A program made the translations under genes and the position numbers. A model generated the notes under the pieces. It was not told the origin of the DNA and did not search any database. It saw only the letters and a list, made by a program, of their open reading frames with translations. A stretch of DNA of 64,000 nucleotides from Mesorhizobium hawassense. Lineage in GTDB: Bacteria > Pseudomonadota > Alphaproteobacteria > Rhizobiales > Rhizobiaceae. Shown in pieces: positions 44,323 through 54,004 of the stretch. The number at the start of each line of letters is the position of its first letter. The stretch's first letter is position 1. The stretch lies in the NCBI RefSeq assembly GCF_003289945.1, contig NZ_QMBP01000006.1:244865-308864 (forward strand). The letters are read 5' to 3'.

Positions 44323-44793
44323 CTATCCGCCCAGTTCGAGCACGGCGATCATCTCGCCGTCTTCGTCGAGCCCTTGCTCGACGAAACCGAAGCCGGCGTA
44401 AAGCCGGCGCGCCGCCTCGTTCTCCGGTTCATAGCATATTAGAACGCGGCGGATGTGGCCGAGCTTCGCGATCTCGCCCAGCACCTTGGCGACGGCGGCG
44501 CGGCCAAGGCCTCTGCCTTGCTCGCGACGGTCGATCATGAAGCGATAGATGATCGCTTCGCCATCGTCCTCCGGCGCGCTGTACATCAGAAATCCGACGA
44601 CGCGCCCGCCGGCGACCACGGCCCGGGCGATCGCCTCGTCATCTTGCCGGGCCTCGGCCAGCGATTCGGCGTTGGAGGCGACGAAGCCCTGCTGCTCCGG
44701 CAGCAGTTCGAGCGCCAGTACCGCCGCCCGGTTGCCCTTGCCGACCGGCTCCAGGGCAACCGGCAGGCCGCTCGTGCCGGCGGAACGCGTCAC
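44323..44793 (-). CDS. GNAT family N-acetyltransferase (spermidine acetyltransferase-like)
   Basis: A 156-residue GNAT enzyme. The acetyl-CoA P-loop is REQGRGLGRAAV, with the later NEAARRLYAGFGF segment. The N-terminal EDDGEAIIYRFMID strand resembles diamine/spermidine acetyltransferases of the BltD type. The GTG start overlaps the NRPS stop (GTGA). In this operon it could acetylate a basic amino acid substrate, the peptide product, or a free amine; this is inference from context. Confidence 0.86.
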   Translation of the reverse strand: MTRSAGTSGLPVALEPVGKGNRAAVLALELLPEQQGFVASNAESLAEARQDDEAIARAVVAGGRVVGFLMYSAPEDDGEAIIYRFMIDRREQGRGLGRAAVAKVLGEIAKLGHIRRVLICYEPENEAARRLYAGFGFVEQGLDEDGEMIAVLELGG

Positions 44794-47700
44794 GGGGCGT
44801 GCCCGATTTCCAACGCGCGCGCATCGATAGGCGTCACGACGCCGTAGAGCTTCGCCGGGTTGCCGCGCCAGACCGTATTCGGCTCCAGCACCTCGCCCTT
44901 CATGACGAAGCAGTCGACGTCGGCCACCGATCCCTCGCCCATCACCACCGCGTAGTGGACGAAGGAGGACGGCGCCAGCGTGCAGCCATTGCCGATGCGG
45001 ATATAGTCGGACTTGAACGCGCCTTCCTCCAGCGAGTGCGGCTGGATCACGCAGCCTTCGTTGAGCGTCACGTCGTCGCCTATCTCCACGAGCGACCGCT
45101 CGGTGATGATGCAGCCGCCGTCATAGAGCCGCAGCCCGACCTTCACGCCCAGCATGCGCAGGATGATCGGCCGGAACGGGGTGCCGGTGAACAGGCCCAT
45201 GATCGGCGAATCGGACAGCTTCCAGTGGCGTTCGTGCCGCCAGAAGACCGGGTCGTAGATCGTCGCCATCCTGGGCTTCAGCCTGCGGAAGCCGAGGCTG
45301 GCGCGCTCGAGGAAGATGTAGAACGGGATACCGATCGTCGTGGTCAGCATCACCGCCACGAACAGCGCCGTCGCCCCCCATTCGGTATAGTAGTTGAGCG
45401 CCCGGTCCCAGATGGCGAGCGTCAGGAACAGGACCAACCATTGCGCGGCCACGAACATCAGCGCGGTGACGAGGTTGTGCAGGTTCTTCAGCGGCAGGCG
45501 ACGGCTGCGCTCCTTGTCGGAGATCAATCCGAGAAGCTCCTTGTCGCGATTGACCATGCGCGGAATTTCGAAGGGCGGTGAGCCGAGAAGCCCGACATTC
45601 TGGCGCATCGGGCCGTCCACCGGTACGTGGACCTTGGTGCCGAGCAGGCAATTGTCGCCGACGCGGGAATCCGGTGAATAGATGATGTTGTTGCCGAAGA
45701 AGTTGCGTTCGCCGACCCGCGTATGCTCGACGCGGAAGGAATTGGCCGACTTCTGCATGTTGACCATGAACAGGCCGTCGGACACCATCGTGTGCGAGCC
45801 GATCTCACTCAGCTGCGGGTTTTCGTGGCGTTGGTTGGTACCGAAATTCGACCCGGTCTGATCAACCTTGTTCAACGTCCAGCCGATGGCGCGCAGGTAG
45901 TAGATGATGGCCGAGCTGTCGCCGAACAGCACGTTCAGCAGCCGCACGTTGCTGATCAGCTCCAGCATCGTTTGCAGCCAGTAGTGGAAGCCGTAGAGCG
46001 AATAGTTCCGGCCGGGCTTCAGCACGAGGTTGAACAGTCGCGGCACGGTCGCCGCCAGCAGCACCCCGCCGATGATGAAGCCGGCCACCGTGACCGTGGT
46101 GCCGATCGCCACGACGCCGATGGTCTCGTCGTAGTCGTCACCGACATTTTCCCAGTAGCTGTGGAACAGAAGCGGGAACGGGGTGACGATGGCGAACAGG
46201 ATGAAGAGTTGGATCGCCTCGTAGATGACCCGGCGCAGCCGCGACAGCGGCACGTTGGGAACGGTGCAGTAATTCGCCTCGGTGGGGATCGCCGGCGATC
46301 CGTGCCAGCGCTCGCCGGCCGGGATCGACTGCCCGCGATGCAGCGACGAGGCGTGGCCGAGCTGTGTTCCGTCGCCCATGCGGGTGTCGATGTCGAGCGT
46401 CGATCCGACGCCGACAAAGGCGTTGTTGCCGATGTTGACGGGCCCGGTATGGATGTAGCCCGCCTGCGCGCGGAAACCGAGGATCGTCGAATCCTTGCGT
46501 AGGATCGAGTTGTCGCCGATGGCGATCAGGTCGGTGCAGACCGGAACCGCCCTGCATTCGACCACGGTGCGGCTGCCGAGCCGCGCGCCGAGCAGGCGCA
46601 GATAGAGACTGTAGAGCGGACTGCCGCGGAACAGCACGACAGGGGCGCTGCGGACCAGCGTCTTCACGATCCAGAAGCGATAGTAACGCCAGCCCCAGAT
46701 CGGAAAGGTCTCGGCCTTCCAGCGGCCGACCAGCAGCCATTTGGCGACGATGGCGAAGCCGCTCAACCCGAAGAACACGCCGGCGGACAGAACCACGCAG
46801 CGCATATAGAGCTCCGGCGCGTCGTCCAGCGCGTCATAGACCCAGTTGAGGCCGTCATTGATCAGCCAGAGCGCGGCATACCAGTAAGCTGCATAAAAGA
46901 TCAGCTGGCCGAGGCCGGTGGCCCAGATGGCGAGATTGGAGGCCCGGTGCGTCAGCATGGGTTCGCTCGCGGCAACCGCGGCCATCTGCGGCGCCCGCAG
47001 GTAGTCGGCGAGTTTCGCCACCGTCGGGTGCAGGTAGATGTCGCGCATCGACGTCGTCGACCAGGCCTTGCGCGAGCGGATGCGCGCGCAGAACCGGGCC
47101 ATCAGCAGCGAGTTCGCGCCGAGATCGTCGAAGAAGTGGTCCTCGATCGAGATGTCCTCGAACTTCAGCACGTCCTGCAGCGTCTCGACGAGGAACTTCT
47201 CGTCCTCGTTGCGCGGGTCGATCATCGCATGGCCGGCGGCAACGCGGGCGCTCGTCGGCTTCGGCAGCTTGCGCAAATCGACCTTGTTGGAGACGGTCAT
47301 CGGGATCGCTGGCAACTGCTCCAGATAGGCCGGAACCATGTAGTCGGGCAGCCGCCGTTTGAGCTCCTGCACCAGCACCGTGCGGTCGACGCCGTCGCCG
47401 CCGCTCTTGGGGGCATAGTAGCCGACCAGCTCCGTGCGCTCGGGCTCGATCTCCCAGGTCGTCACCGCCGCCTGCGCGATGCCCGGCTGATCCAGCAGCA
47501 CGGCCTCGATCTCGCCCAACTCGATGCGGTAGCCGCGGATCTTGACCTGCGTGTCGATGCGGCCGTGATATTCGATATCGCCATTGTCGTTGATGCGGCC
47601 AAGGTCGCCGGTCCGGTAGATGCGGCCGCTGGGGTTGTTCGGCAGGCCGATGAAATCCTTGATGAAGCGCTGTTCGGTGAGTTCCGGCCGGTTGAGGTAG

Positions 47701-48860
47701 CCGACGGCCACGCCCATGCCGCCGATGCAGACCTCGCCCAACTGGTCGCCGCTCAGCACTTCCGGCTTTTCAGGATCGAGAATGGCGATCGAATAGGTCG
47801 GCAGAGGCTTGCCGATGGTCACCGGCTCGTCCGGGGTCAGCAGCGCCATCGTCGCGGTGACCGTCGCTTCTGTCGGCCCATAGGTGTTGAGGATCTTGCG
47901 GCCGGGCTTTGCCCAGCGGGTCACGAGCTTCTGCGAGCAGGCCTCGCCGCCGACCAGGATGGCGCGCAGGCTCGGCGCGTCGCTCTCGATCGACGACAGC
48001 AGCGTCGGGCTGCAGGCCATGCAGGTGATGTTGTGCTCGCGCAGGAAGCTCGCCAGCTCCTCGCCCACCAGCGGTTGCTGGCCCGGCGCCGGCACCACGG
48101 TGGCGCCCGCGGCAAACGGTACCCAGATCTCCTCCGAGGAGAAATCGAAGGCGATCGTCATGCCCTGATAGACGCGGTCGCCCGGCTGGTAGCCATAGGA
48201 CGCTGCCGCGACGCGGACGAAGTTGCAGAAGCTCTGATGCGTGATGACCACGCCCTTGGGCTTGCCCGTGGTGCCAGAGGTATAGAGGATGTAGCAGGTC
48301 TGGTCCTGGCTGCCGTCCGGCAAGGGCGCGGTTTCCGGCTGTAGCGCGATTTCGGACTCGGCCGAGTCGATCGAGATATGCGGCACGGGCAGGCGCGCCA
48401 CGCGCGCCGCATAGCCGGAAACGCTGATCACCATCGTGACGTTGGCGTCCTCGATGATCATCACCATGCGATCTTCTGGAAACGCGGTGGCCAAAGGCAC
48501 GAACGCCGCTCCGGCCTTCATCACGGCAAGCACGGCGATATAGGTTTCGGCGGAGCGGTCGAGCAAAAGGCCGATCCGGTCGCCGGGCTTCACGCCGCGC
48601 TCGATCAACAGATGGGCGAACTGGTTGGCGCGGCTGTTCAGCTCGCGATACGACCACGGCCGGCCGCCGGAAATGACCGCGGGCGCTGCGTCGAAGCGGC
48701 TCGCCAGGTCGCCGAAGAACCGGTCGAGCCGCTCATGCGGCTCGCCCTTCTGGATGAAATCGGCGCCGATCAGGATCTGCTCGCGCGCCGGCGCTTCGGT
48801 CGCTGCCTTGGCCCGGCGGGAATTCTGCTTGGCGGGCTTGGTGGCTTCGTTGAGAGACAT
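44790..48860 (-). CDS. Pls/PosA-type membrane non-ribosomal peptide synthetase
   Basis: A 1356-residue single-module NRPS. The adenylation domain is about 45-540: A3 YTSGTTGKPKG, A4 AFDFSSEEIW, A5 NTYGPTE, A7 YRTGDL, A10 catalytic K526. The carrier domain is 552-625, with attachment serine S584 in LGANSLL. There is no condensation or thioesterase domain; instead the C-terminal 700 residues have several membrane helices and tandem hexapeptide-repeat (left-handed beta-helix) segments. This is the layout of epsilon-poly-lysine synthetase and relatives, which polymerise or couple a cationic amino acid at the membrane. The acidic residue after D in A4 fits a basic substrate, as inference. Confidence 0.9.
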   Translation of the reverse strand: MSLNEATKPAKQNSRRAKAATEAPAREQILIGADFIQKGEPHERLDRFFGDLASRFDAAPAVISGGRPWSYRELNSRANQFAHLLIERGVKPGDRIGLLLDRSAETYIAVLAVMKAGAAFVPLATAFPEDRMVMIIEDANVTMVISVSGYAARVARLPVPHISIDSAESEIALQPETAPLPDGSQDQTCYILYTSGTTGKPKGVVITHQSFCNFVRVAAASYGYQPGDRVYQGMTIAFDFSSEEIWVPFAAGATVVPAPGQQPLVGEELASFLREHNITCMACSPTLLSSIESDAPSLRAILVGGEACSQKLVTRWAKPGRKILNTYGPTEATVTATMALLTPDEPVTIGKPLPTYSIAILDPEKPEVLSGDQLGEVCIGGMGVAVGYLNRPELTEQRFIKDFIGLPNNPSGRIYRTGDLGRINDNGDIEYHGRIDTQVKIRGYRIELGEIEAVLLDQPGIAQAAVTTWEIEPERTELVGYYAPKSGGDGVDRTVLVQELKRRLPDYMVPAYLEQLPAIPMTVSNKVDLRKLPKPTSARVAAGHAMIDPRNEDEKFLVETLQDVLKFEDISIEDHFFDDLGANSLLMARFCARIRSRKAWSTTSMRDIYLHPTVAKLADYLRAPQMAAVAASEPMLTHRASNLAIWATGLGQLIFYAAYWYAALWLINDGLNWVYDALDDAPELYMRCVVLSAGVFFGLSGFAIVAKWLLVGRWKAETFPIWGWRYYRFWIVKTLVRSAPVVLFRGSPLYSLYLRLLGARLGSRTVVECRAVPVCTDLIAIGDNSILRKDSTILGFRAQAGYIHTGPVNIGNNAFVGVGSTLDIDTRMGDGTQLGHASSLHRGQSIPAGERWHGSPAIPTEANYCTVPNVPLSRLRRVIYEAIQLFILFAIVTPFPLLFHSYWENVGDDYDETIGVVAIGTTVTVAGFIIGGVLLAATVPRLFNLVLKPGRNYSLYGFHYWLQTMLELISNVRLLNVLFGDSSAIIYYLRAIGWTLNKVDQTGSNFGTNQRHENPQLSEIGSHTMVSDGLFMVNMQKSANSFRVEHTRVGERNFFGNNIIYSPDSRVGDNCLLGTKVHVPVDGPMRQNVGLLGSPPFEIPRMVNRDKELLGLISDKERSRRLPLKNLHNLVTALMFVAAQWLVLFLTLAIWDRALNYYTEWGATALFVAVMLTTTIGIPFYIFLERASLGFRRLKPRMATIYDPVFWRHERHWKLSDSPIMGLFTGTPFRPIILRMLGVKVGLRLYDGGCIITERSLVEIGDDVTLNEGCVIQPHSLEEGAFKSDYIRIGNGCTLAPSSFVHYAVVMGEGSVADVDCFVMKGEVLEPNTVWRGNPAKLYGVVTPIDARALEIGHAP

Positions 48861-49092
48861 CGGAAAAACCTCGCGGGCTCGTATCCGCCCGCATTACGTG
48901 ATTGGTGAAAAGACAAAAACTAACGAGGTCCGGCCAGGTGCCCTCTTCGCGGACGGTGAAATGATCGTACCGCGGCGTATCGGACTGGGAGCTGGCCGAC
49001 TTCAAGCAGGCCTATGCTGCTGCACTGATGGCCGATCCGTGACGATCGCGCGACTTCACGATGATTTGATGGGGCAGCGCCTCACGCGGCGA

Positions 49093-49980
49093 TCAAACGG
49101 CGATGGCGCGGATGTCGGCATTCTCGAGGCAATAGGGCGCGTAGCGGAAATCGCGGATGCCCGCGACCTGGTCGTTGCGCCAGTCCAGGAGCATGAAACC
49201 ACGCACGGCGTTGTCCGCCCGCGGGTTGCGGATCAGGATCGCCGGCCGTCCCTCGACGAAGCCGAGCGACAGCGCCCAGTCGCCGGCGCGGTCGTAATTG
49301 CCGAAATAGGTCGAGGCCTGCTTCTTGCCCCTGAGGCGGGTGCGGTTGACGACCTCGAGCTCGATGTCCTCGGCGATCAGCGCCCTGACGGCGTCGAAGT
49401 CGCGGGCGTTGAAGAGATCGACATAGCGGCGCAGGCGACGCTCTTCTTCCGGATCGAGCTTCGGCATCGCGACTTCATCGGGTCGGTCGGCCAGCGCTTT
49501 TAATTCGGCACGGCCGCGATGCAGCGCCGCCTTGGTTGCCGCCAGGGTCGCGCCCGTCACCGCGCAGGTTTCGGAGAGGCTGAGGCCGAGCACGTCGGTC
49601 AGGATCACCGCCGCGCGCTGCGCCAGCGTGAGCTGCATGAAGGTGCGCAGGCTCGTTGCCGCCGCAAGCCTTGCCTCGGCGCTGGCCGAAAGATCCTCTA
49701 TTGCCGTCATGTCGGCCTCGATTGTTCGGGAGCGCTCGCGCTGGCGGCGGCGCAGATGATCCTGCGCCGCGTTGTGGGCGATACGAAACAGCCACTGCTC
49801 GGGGCGCTCGACCAATGCGCCGGTATCATGCCCCGCAAGCGCCTTCACGATCGCCTCCTGAACGATGTCCTCGCCCTCGATCGTCGAGCCGGCCATGCGG
49901 GCGGCATAGCGATGCAGCTTCGGACGCAGGTCGACGAGCATGGATTCGAGTGCCGCGCGGTCGAATTTCGCTGAGCTCAT
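49093..49980 (-). CDS. ECF sigma factor with C-terminal SnoaL-like domain (SigJ/ECF41-like)
   Basis: A 295-residue sigma factor, longer than usual. Region 2 covers about 18-85 (EGEDIVQEAIVKALAG, WLFRIAHNAAQDHLRRR) and region 4 about 115-165 (LTLAQRAAVILTDVLGLSLSE). A SnoaL-like alpha/beta domain of about 110 residues follows (RRYVDLFNARDFDAVRAL). In such factors the fused C-terminal domain replaces a separate anti-sigma and tunes activity. Here a small ABM-like gene lies 38 bases upstream on the same strand. Confidence 0.9.
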   Translation of the reverse strand: MSSAKFDRAALESMLVDLRPKLHRYAARMAGSTIEGEDIVQEAIVKALAGHDTGALVERPEQWLFRIAHNAAQDHLRRRQRERSRTIEADMTAIEDLSASAEARLAAATSLRTFMQLTLAQRAAVILTDVLGLSLSETCAVTGATLAATKAALHRGRAELKALADRPDEVAMPKLDPEEERRLRRYVDLFNARDFDAVRALIAEDIELEVVNRTRLRGKKQASTYFGNYDRAGDWALSLGFVEGRPAILIRNPRADNAVRGFMLLDWRNDQVAGIRDFRYAPYCLENADIRAIAV

Positions 49981-50018
49981 CGTCCTCGTTCTCTCAATCG
50001 TGGCCGTGGCTCATGCAG

Positions 50019-50333
50019 TCAGGCCGGCGCGGTCTCGTTCGCCAGCATATGGTAATTGCCGACGATCTTCGCCGGCGACCTCGCCAGCGGCGTCGAACGC
50101 CGGTCGGCGTGATCGGCGCTGAAAGCCTTGAAAGCGTCGAGTTCGGTCAGCGCCGAACCGTCCTTGTCGTAGCCGACCAGATGGACGAATTCGCCATTTT
50201 CCAGTTCGAGCACCAGATAGCGCACGGATTGCGGTTGCGTCTCATCGAGCGCCCCGAACACTTTCGCCACCAGCGCCCGGTTCTCGGCGATGCTGGCGTC
50301 CTTCACGCCGTAGCGGATCAAATTGTAGGTCAT
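50019..50333 (-). CDS. small ABM-like (dimeric alpha/beta barrel) protein
   Basis: A 104-residue protein with a strong AAGGAG ribosome site. It reads MTYNLIRYGVKDASIAENRALVAKVF at the start, then a strand pattern (VRYLVLELENGEFVHLVGY) suggesting a ferredoxin-like dimeric barrel as in antibiotic biosynthesis monooxygenases. It lies 38 bases upstream of the sigma factor gene on the same strand and is likely co-transcribed. Function not determined. Confidence 0.7.
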   Translation of the reverse strand: MTYNLIRYGVKDASIAENRALVAKVFGALDETQPQSVRYLVLELENGEFVHLVGYDKDGSALTELDAFKAFSADHADRRSTPLARSPAKIVGNYHMLANETAPA

Positions 50334-50479
50334 GGTCGTCTCCTTCGACGGGTTTGCGAAGGAAAGACGTTCTGGTTCGGCAAGAAGATTCTCATCAGCC
50401 GAGAATCTTTTCGCCCGCTTGCGTCGTCTTTTGCATGTCGAGGCCGCATCGACGGCCTCCCACGATGAGGAGAGACATC

Positions 50480-50845
50480 ATGCATATCCAGTTTGCCGAG
50501 CTGCCGGTATTCGACCAGGACCGCGCCAAGGCGTTCTACACCGACAAGCTTGCCTGCCAGGTCATTGCCGATCATCCGATGGGCGACGGCGGCTGGCGCT
50601 GGCTGGAACTGGCCTTCCCGCACGCCGTCACCAATCTGCACTTCATCGGGCGGGCCGACGCGTCGCCGAGCGAAGGCCCCGTGCTGGTCCTGGTCGACGA
50701 CGATGTCGAGGCAACGGTCGCATCGCTCAAGGCAAAGGGCGTCGAGATCGTCAGCGAGCCGCAGGAAGCGCCTTGGGAGCCCGGCCGCGTCATCGCCGAA
50801 TTCCATGACAGCGAAGGCAACCGCATGGTGCTGGTAAGCCGGTAG
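50480..50845 (+). CDS. VOC (glyoxalase/bleomycin-resistance) family protein
   Basis: A 121-residue product from ATG 50480 with a GAGGAGAG ribosome site. The frame is open further upstream but has no better start. The fold shows two VOC repeats: FAELPVFDQDRAKAFYTDKL and, later, EATVASLKAKGVEIVSEPQ with HDSEGNRMVLVS holding the metal-site glutamate region. Could be a dioxygenase, isomerase or drug-binding protein. It is divergent from the ABM-like/sigma unit. Confidence 0.87.
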   Translation: MHIQFAELPVFDQDRAKAFYTDKLACQVIADHPMGDGGWRWLELAFPHAVTNLHFIGRADASPSEGPVLVLVDDDVEATVASLKAKGVEIVSEPQEAPWEPGRVIAEFHDSEGNRMVLVSR

Positions 50846-50846
50846 A

Positions 50847-50888
50847 GCAATTCCAGGAAAGTGCGTAGCGTTTGCCGTCCGGAGTTGC
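50847..50888 (+). repeat. decayed palindromic repeat family A, copy 6
   Basis: 42 bases with substitutions and two missing bases relative to the other copies (GCGTAGCGTTTGCC centre, GGAGTTGC end), just after the VOC stop codon. Confidence 0.75.
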
Positions 50889-50941
50889 GAATAACAAAGA
50901 CTCCGGCAGACCACTGCCTCCCGGTCGGCCTGATCGCGCGG

Positions 50942-52597
50942 TCAGGCGACCGCCTTTGCCGCCGCTCGCCCGGCGCTGCGTCCGGAAAAGATGCAGCCGC
51001 CGAGGAAGGTGCCTTCCAGCGCCGCGTAGCCATGCACGCCGCCGCCGCCGAAGCCGGCGACTTCGCCCACCGCATAGAGACCCGGCACCGGCTCACCGGC
51101 GGCGTCGAGCACCCGGCTGTCGAGATCGGTCTCGAGGCCGCCCAGCGTCTTGCGGGTGAGGATGTTGAGGCGCACCGCAATCAGCGGGCCGTTCGCCGGG
51201 TCGAGCATCTTGTGCGGCTTTGCCGTGCGGATCAGTCTGTCGCCCAGATAGGCGCGCGCGCCGCGCAGCGCCGTGATCTGCGCGTCTTTCGAGAACGGAT
51301 TGTCGAGCTGCATGTCGCGGGCGCGGATCTCGCGCTGGACCTGGGCGACCTCCAGCAGCGGCTCGCCGCCGGCCAGCGCGTTCATGCGCGCCACCAGTTT
51401 CGCAAGGTCGGCCTCGACGATGAAGTCCTCGCCCTTTTCCATGAAGGCTTTCACCGGGCCGGGGATGCCGCTCGTCGCGCGGCTCAGAACCTGCCGCCAG
51501 CTTTTGCCGGTGAGGTCGGGATTCTGCTCGGAGCCCGACAGCGCGAACTCCTTCTGGACGATCTTCCTGGTCAGGATGAACCAGGAATAGTCGAAGCCGG
51601 TGCTCATGATGTGGCTGAGCGTGGCCAGCGTATCGAAGCTCGGATAGAGCGGAACCGGCAGGCGTTTGCCGCGCGCGTCGAGCCAGACCGAGGAGGGGCC
51701 GGGCAGGATGCGGATCGCATGCTCGGTCCAGATCGGAGCCCAGTTCTTGATCCCCTCGACATAGTGCCACATGCGGTCGCGGTTGATGATCCTGCCGCCG
51801 GCCTTTTCGGTAATCGCCAGCATGCGCCCGTCGACATGGTCCGGCACCCCGGTGATCATGCGCTTCGGTGCAGCACCCAGGCGCTGCGGCCAGTTCTGGC
51901 GCACCAGCTCGTGATTGCCGCCGATGCCTCCGGAAGCGACGATCACGGCTTGCGCACGAAGTTCGAAATCGCCGGCGACATCGCGAGAACTCTTGCGGCC
52001 GCGCTCGACGCTGCTCCCTTCCAGCACCTCGCCGCGCACGCCGGTGACAACGTTGCCGGTGCGGACGATTTCGTTGACCCGGTGGCGAAACCTGAACTCG
52101 ACCAGCCCGCGCGTTTGCGCCTCGCGCACGCGCAGCACGAACGGTTCGAGCACGCCGGGACCGGTGCCCCAGGTGATATGGAAGCGCGGCACCGAATTGC
52201 CGTGGCCAACGGCATTGCCGCCGCCGCGCTCGGCCCAGCCGACGACGGGGAAGAATTTCAAGCCCCTCTCGATCAGCCAGGAACGCTTCTCGCCGGCGGC
52301 GAAACCGACATAGGCTTCCGCCCATTTGCGCGGCCAGAAATCCTCCGGGCGGTCGAAGGCGGCGGTGCCCATCCAGTCTTCGAGCGCGAGGTCGTGCGAA
52401 TCGCGAATGCGCATGCGGCGCTGCTCGGGCGAATCGACCAGGAAAAGCCCGCCGAACGACCAGAAGGCCTGGCCGCCCAGCGACTGCTCCGGCTCCTGGT
52501 CGACGATGATGATTTTCTTGCCGGCGTCAGTCAGTTCGGCGGCGGTAACGAGGCCCGCCAGCCCCGCGCCGACAATGATCACGTCCGCGTCAGCCAT
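50942..52597 (-). CDS. FAD-binding dehydrogenase (fumarate reductase/KsdD-like flavoprotein)
   Basis: A 551-residue flavoprotein. The N-terminal Rossmann motif is DVIIVGAGLAGLVTAAEL, with an acidic end of strand 2 (IIIVDQE). The FAD_binding_2 features are GGQAFWSFGG, the middle VIVASGGIGGNHELV, and the C-terminal GLYAVGEVAGFGGGGVHGYAALEG. It belongs to the 3-ketosteroid-dehydrogenase/fumarate-reductase superfamily, in a group annotated only as FAD-binding dehydrogenase. It follows the Gfo/Idh/MocA gene by 41 bases and may share its transcript. Confidence 0.9.
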   Translation of the reverse strand: MADADVIIVGAGLAGLVTAAELTDAGKKIIIVDQEPEQSLGGQAFWSFGGLFLVDSPEQRRMRIRDSHDLALEDWMGTAAFDRPEDFWPRKWAEAYVGFAAGEKRSWLIERGLKFFPVVGWAERGGGNAVGHGNSVPRFHITWGTGPGVLEPFVLRVREAQTRGLVEFRFRHRVNEIVRTGNVVTGVRGEVLEGSSVERGRKSSRDVAGDFELRAQAVIVASGGIGGNHELVRQNWPQRLGAAPKRMITGVPDHVDGRMLAITEKAGGRIINRDRMWHYVEGIKNWAPIWTEHAIRILPGPSSVWLDARGKRLPVPLYPSFDTLATLSHIMSTGFDYSWFILTRKIVQKEFALSGSEQNPDLTGKSWRQVLSRATSGIPGPVKAFMEKGEDFIVEADLAKLVARMNALAGGEPLLEVAQVQREIRARDMQLDNPFSKDAQITALRGARAYLGDRLIRTAKPHKMLDPANGPLIAVRLNILTRKTLGGLETDLDSRVLDAAGEPVPGLYAVGEVAGFGGGGVHGYAALEGTFLGGCIFSGRSAGRAAAKAVA

Positions 52598-52638
52598 TTT
52601 TCCTCCCAGGAATTAGCCGGCAAACTTACTCGGAAACG

Positions 52639-53625
52639 CTACACGGTTTCCCAGCCGTCTTTCTCGCCGGCGCGGAAGATGGCGTCGATCACCTTCTGAT
52701 TGAGCACCGATTCCTCCAGCGTGAAGACGGGGTCCTTGCCGCCCTGGGCGGCGCGCACGAAGGCTTCGCACTCCAGCCGGTATTGCTGCGTGCCGGGGAA
52801 GCGGAACACCTGCGCCTCGGTGTGGTTCTGGTTGTGCAGCTCGATGCGGTGGTGCTCGTAGAGTCCGGCATTGAACGGGCCGAAGACTTCGATGAAGCCT
52901 TGCTCGCCGTGGAACACCATCACCTGGCGCGCCGCCATCTGCGTCGAGAGGTAGAATGACAGCTCGAAGTCGCCGAAATCGGCGCGGATCGAGGAATAGA
53001 TGTCGGTGCCGAAATTCTTGTCGCGCTCGATCGTCGCTTGCACGCGCAGCGGCTCCTTGCCGGTCGAAAACCGCGTCGACACCGTCGGATAGACGCCGAT
53101 GTCGGGCAGCGCGCCGCCGCCGAGATCGAGCTGGTTGCGCATGTTCTTGGGGTCGACATTGTAATAGGAGAACGCGCCCTGCACGTGCCGCAGCCGGCCG
53201 ATGGCGCCGCCGGCGATGAGGTCGCGCACCTTGATCCATTGCGGGTGGTAGACGACCATGAAGGCCTCGCAGACCAGCACCTTCTTCTGGTCGCGCAGCT
53301 TGATCAGCGGCGGGATGTCCTTGGCGTCGAGCGCCAGCGGCTTCTCGACCAGCACATGCTTGCCGGCTTCGATCGCCTTTGCCGTCCATTCGACATGCTG
53401 CGAGGTCGGCAGCGGGATGTAGACGCCGTCGACCTCCTTGGAAGCAAGCAATTCCTCATAGGAGCCGAAGGCATGGCGGGCACCGAAGCGTTCGCCCAGT
53501 GCCTTGGCCTTCGACAGGTCACGGCTGGCGATCGCCGACAGGACGCCGTTCTCCGAATCCACGATTGCCGGCAAAAGCTGCTCGCGGCCGATCTTCGCCG
53601 TCGACAGAACACCCCATCGGAACAT
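52639..53625 (-). CDS. Gfo/Idh/MocA family oxidoreductase
   Basis: A 328-residue NAD(P)-dependent dehydrogenase. ATG 53625 has a GGAG ribosome site; the GTG one codon upstream is less likely. The N-terminal Rossmann fold has [18 protein letters not shown] and the family signature [12 protein letters not shown]. The C-terminal domain has [13 protein letters not shown]. It likely acts on a sugar, inositol or trans-dihydrodiol type substrate. Next to a flavin dehydrogenase; a shared pathway is possible but not shown. Confidence 0.92.
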   Translation of the reverse strand: MFRWGVLSTAKIGREQLLPAIVDSENGVLSAIASRDLSKAKALGERFGARHAFGSYEELLASKEVDGVYIPLPTSQHVEWTAKAIEAGKHVLVEKPLALDAKDIPPLIKLRDQKKVLVCEAFMVVYHPQWIKVRDLIAGGAIGRLRHVQGAFSYYNVDPKNMRNQLDLGGGALPDIGVYPTVSTRFSTGKEPLRVQATIERDKNFGTDIYSSIRADFGDFELSFYLSTQMAARQVMVFHGEQGFIEVFGPFNAGLYEHHRIELHNQNHTEAQVFRFPGTQQYRLECEAFVRAAQGGKDPVFTLEESVLNQKVIDAIFRAGEKDGWETV

Positions 53626-54004
53626 CACGCTTCTCCATGTCGGTTACATCGATGGAGGTGTGCCCCAAATCGAGGGAAAAGCCAATGCGCGAAGCTCCGT
53701 GCAGCTTGGCGCATCCATTGTCTAATGTAGCGCTGGTCGACCCCCACTCCGTCTCGGCTTCGCCGAGCCACCTCTCCCCCGATCGACGGGGTAGAGGAAA
53801 GGCGCCAAGCTTTTTTGCCGTCAACGCTTGTCCAGCAAGGCTCCTTCCTTTCCCTCCGGAGGGGGGAAAGGTGGCGCTGCGAAGCAGCGACGGATTGGGG
53901 GAACCACCTGGCAATCAAGCCGCAGCCTGATCGGTCACGCCGGTCACAGAAGGTGTGTGCGTTGCGTAGACCGCCTTGCCGGGGGCGAGGAAAAGAGGCC
54001 GCGC
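53626..54004. other. 379-base gene-free region with mosaic repeats
   Basis: No credible gene. Most of it (53736-53906) is an inverted intergenic repeat. A GC-rich tail precedes the YceI stop. Confidence 0.7.
53736..53906. repeat. inverted intergenic repeat, family F
   Basis: The left part (CCCCACTCCGTC, TCGGCTTCGCCGA, GCCACCTCTCCCC) and right part (GGGGAAAGGTGGC, GCTGCGAAGCAGC, GACGGATTGGGGG) are imperfect reverse complements with their own inner hairpins. I recognise this as a boilerplate rhizobial intergenic repeat. Confidence 0.7.
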
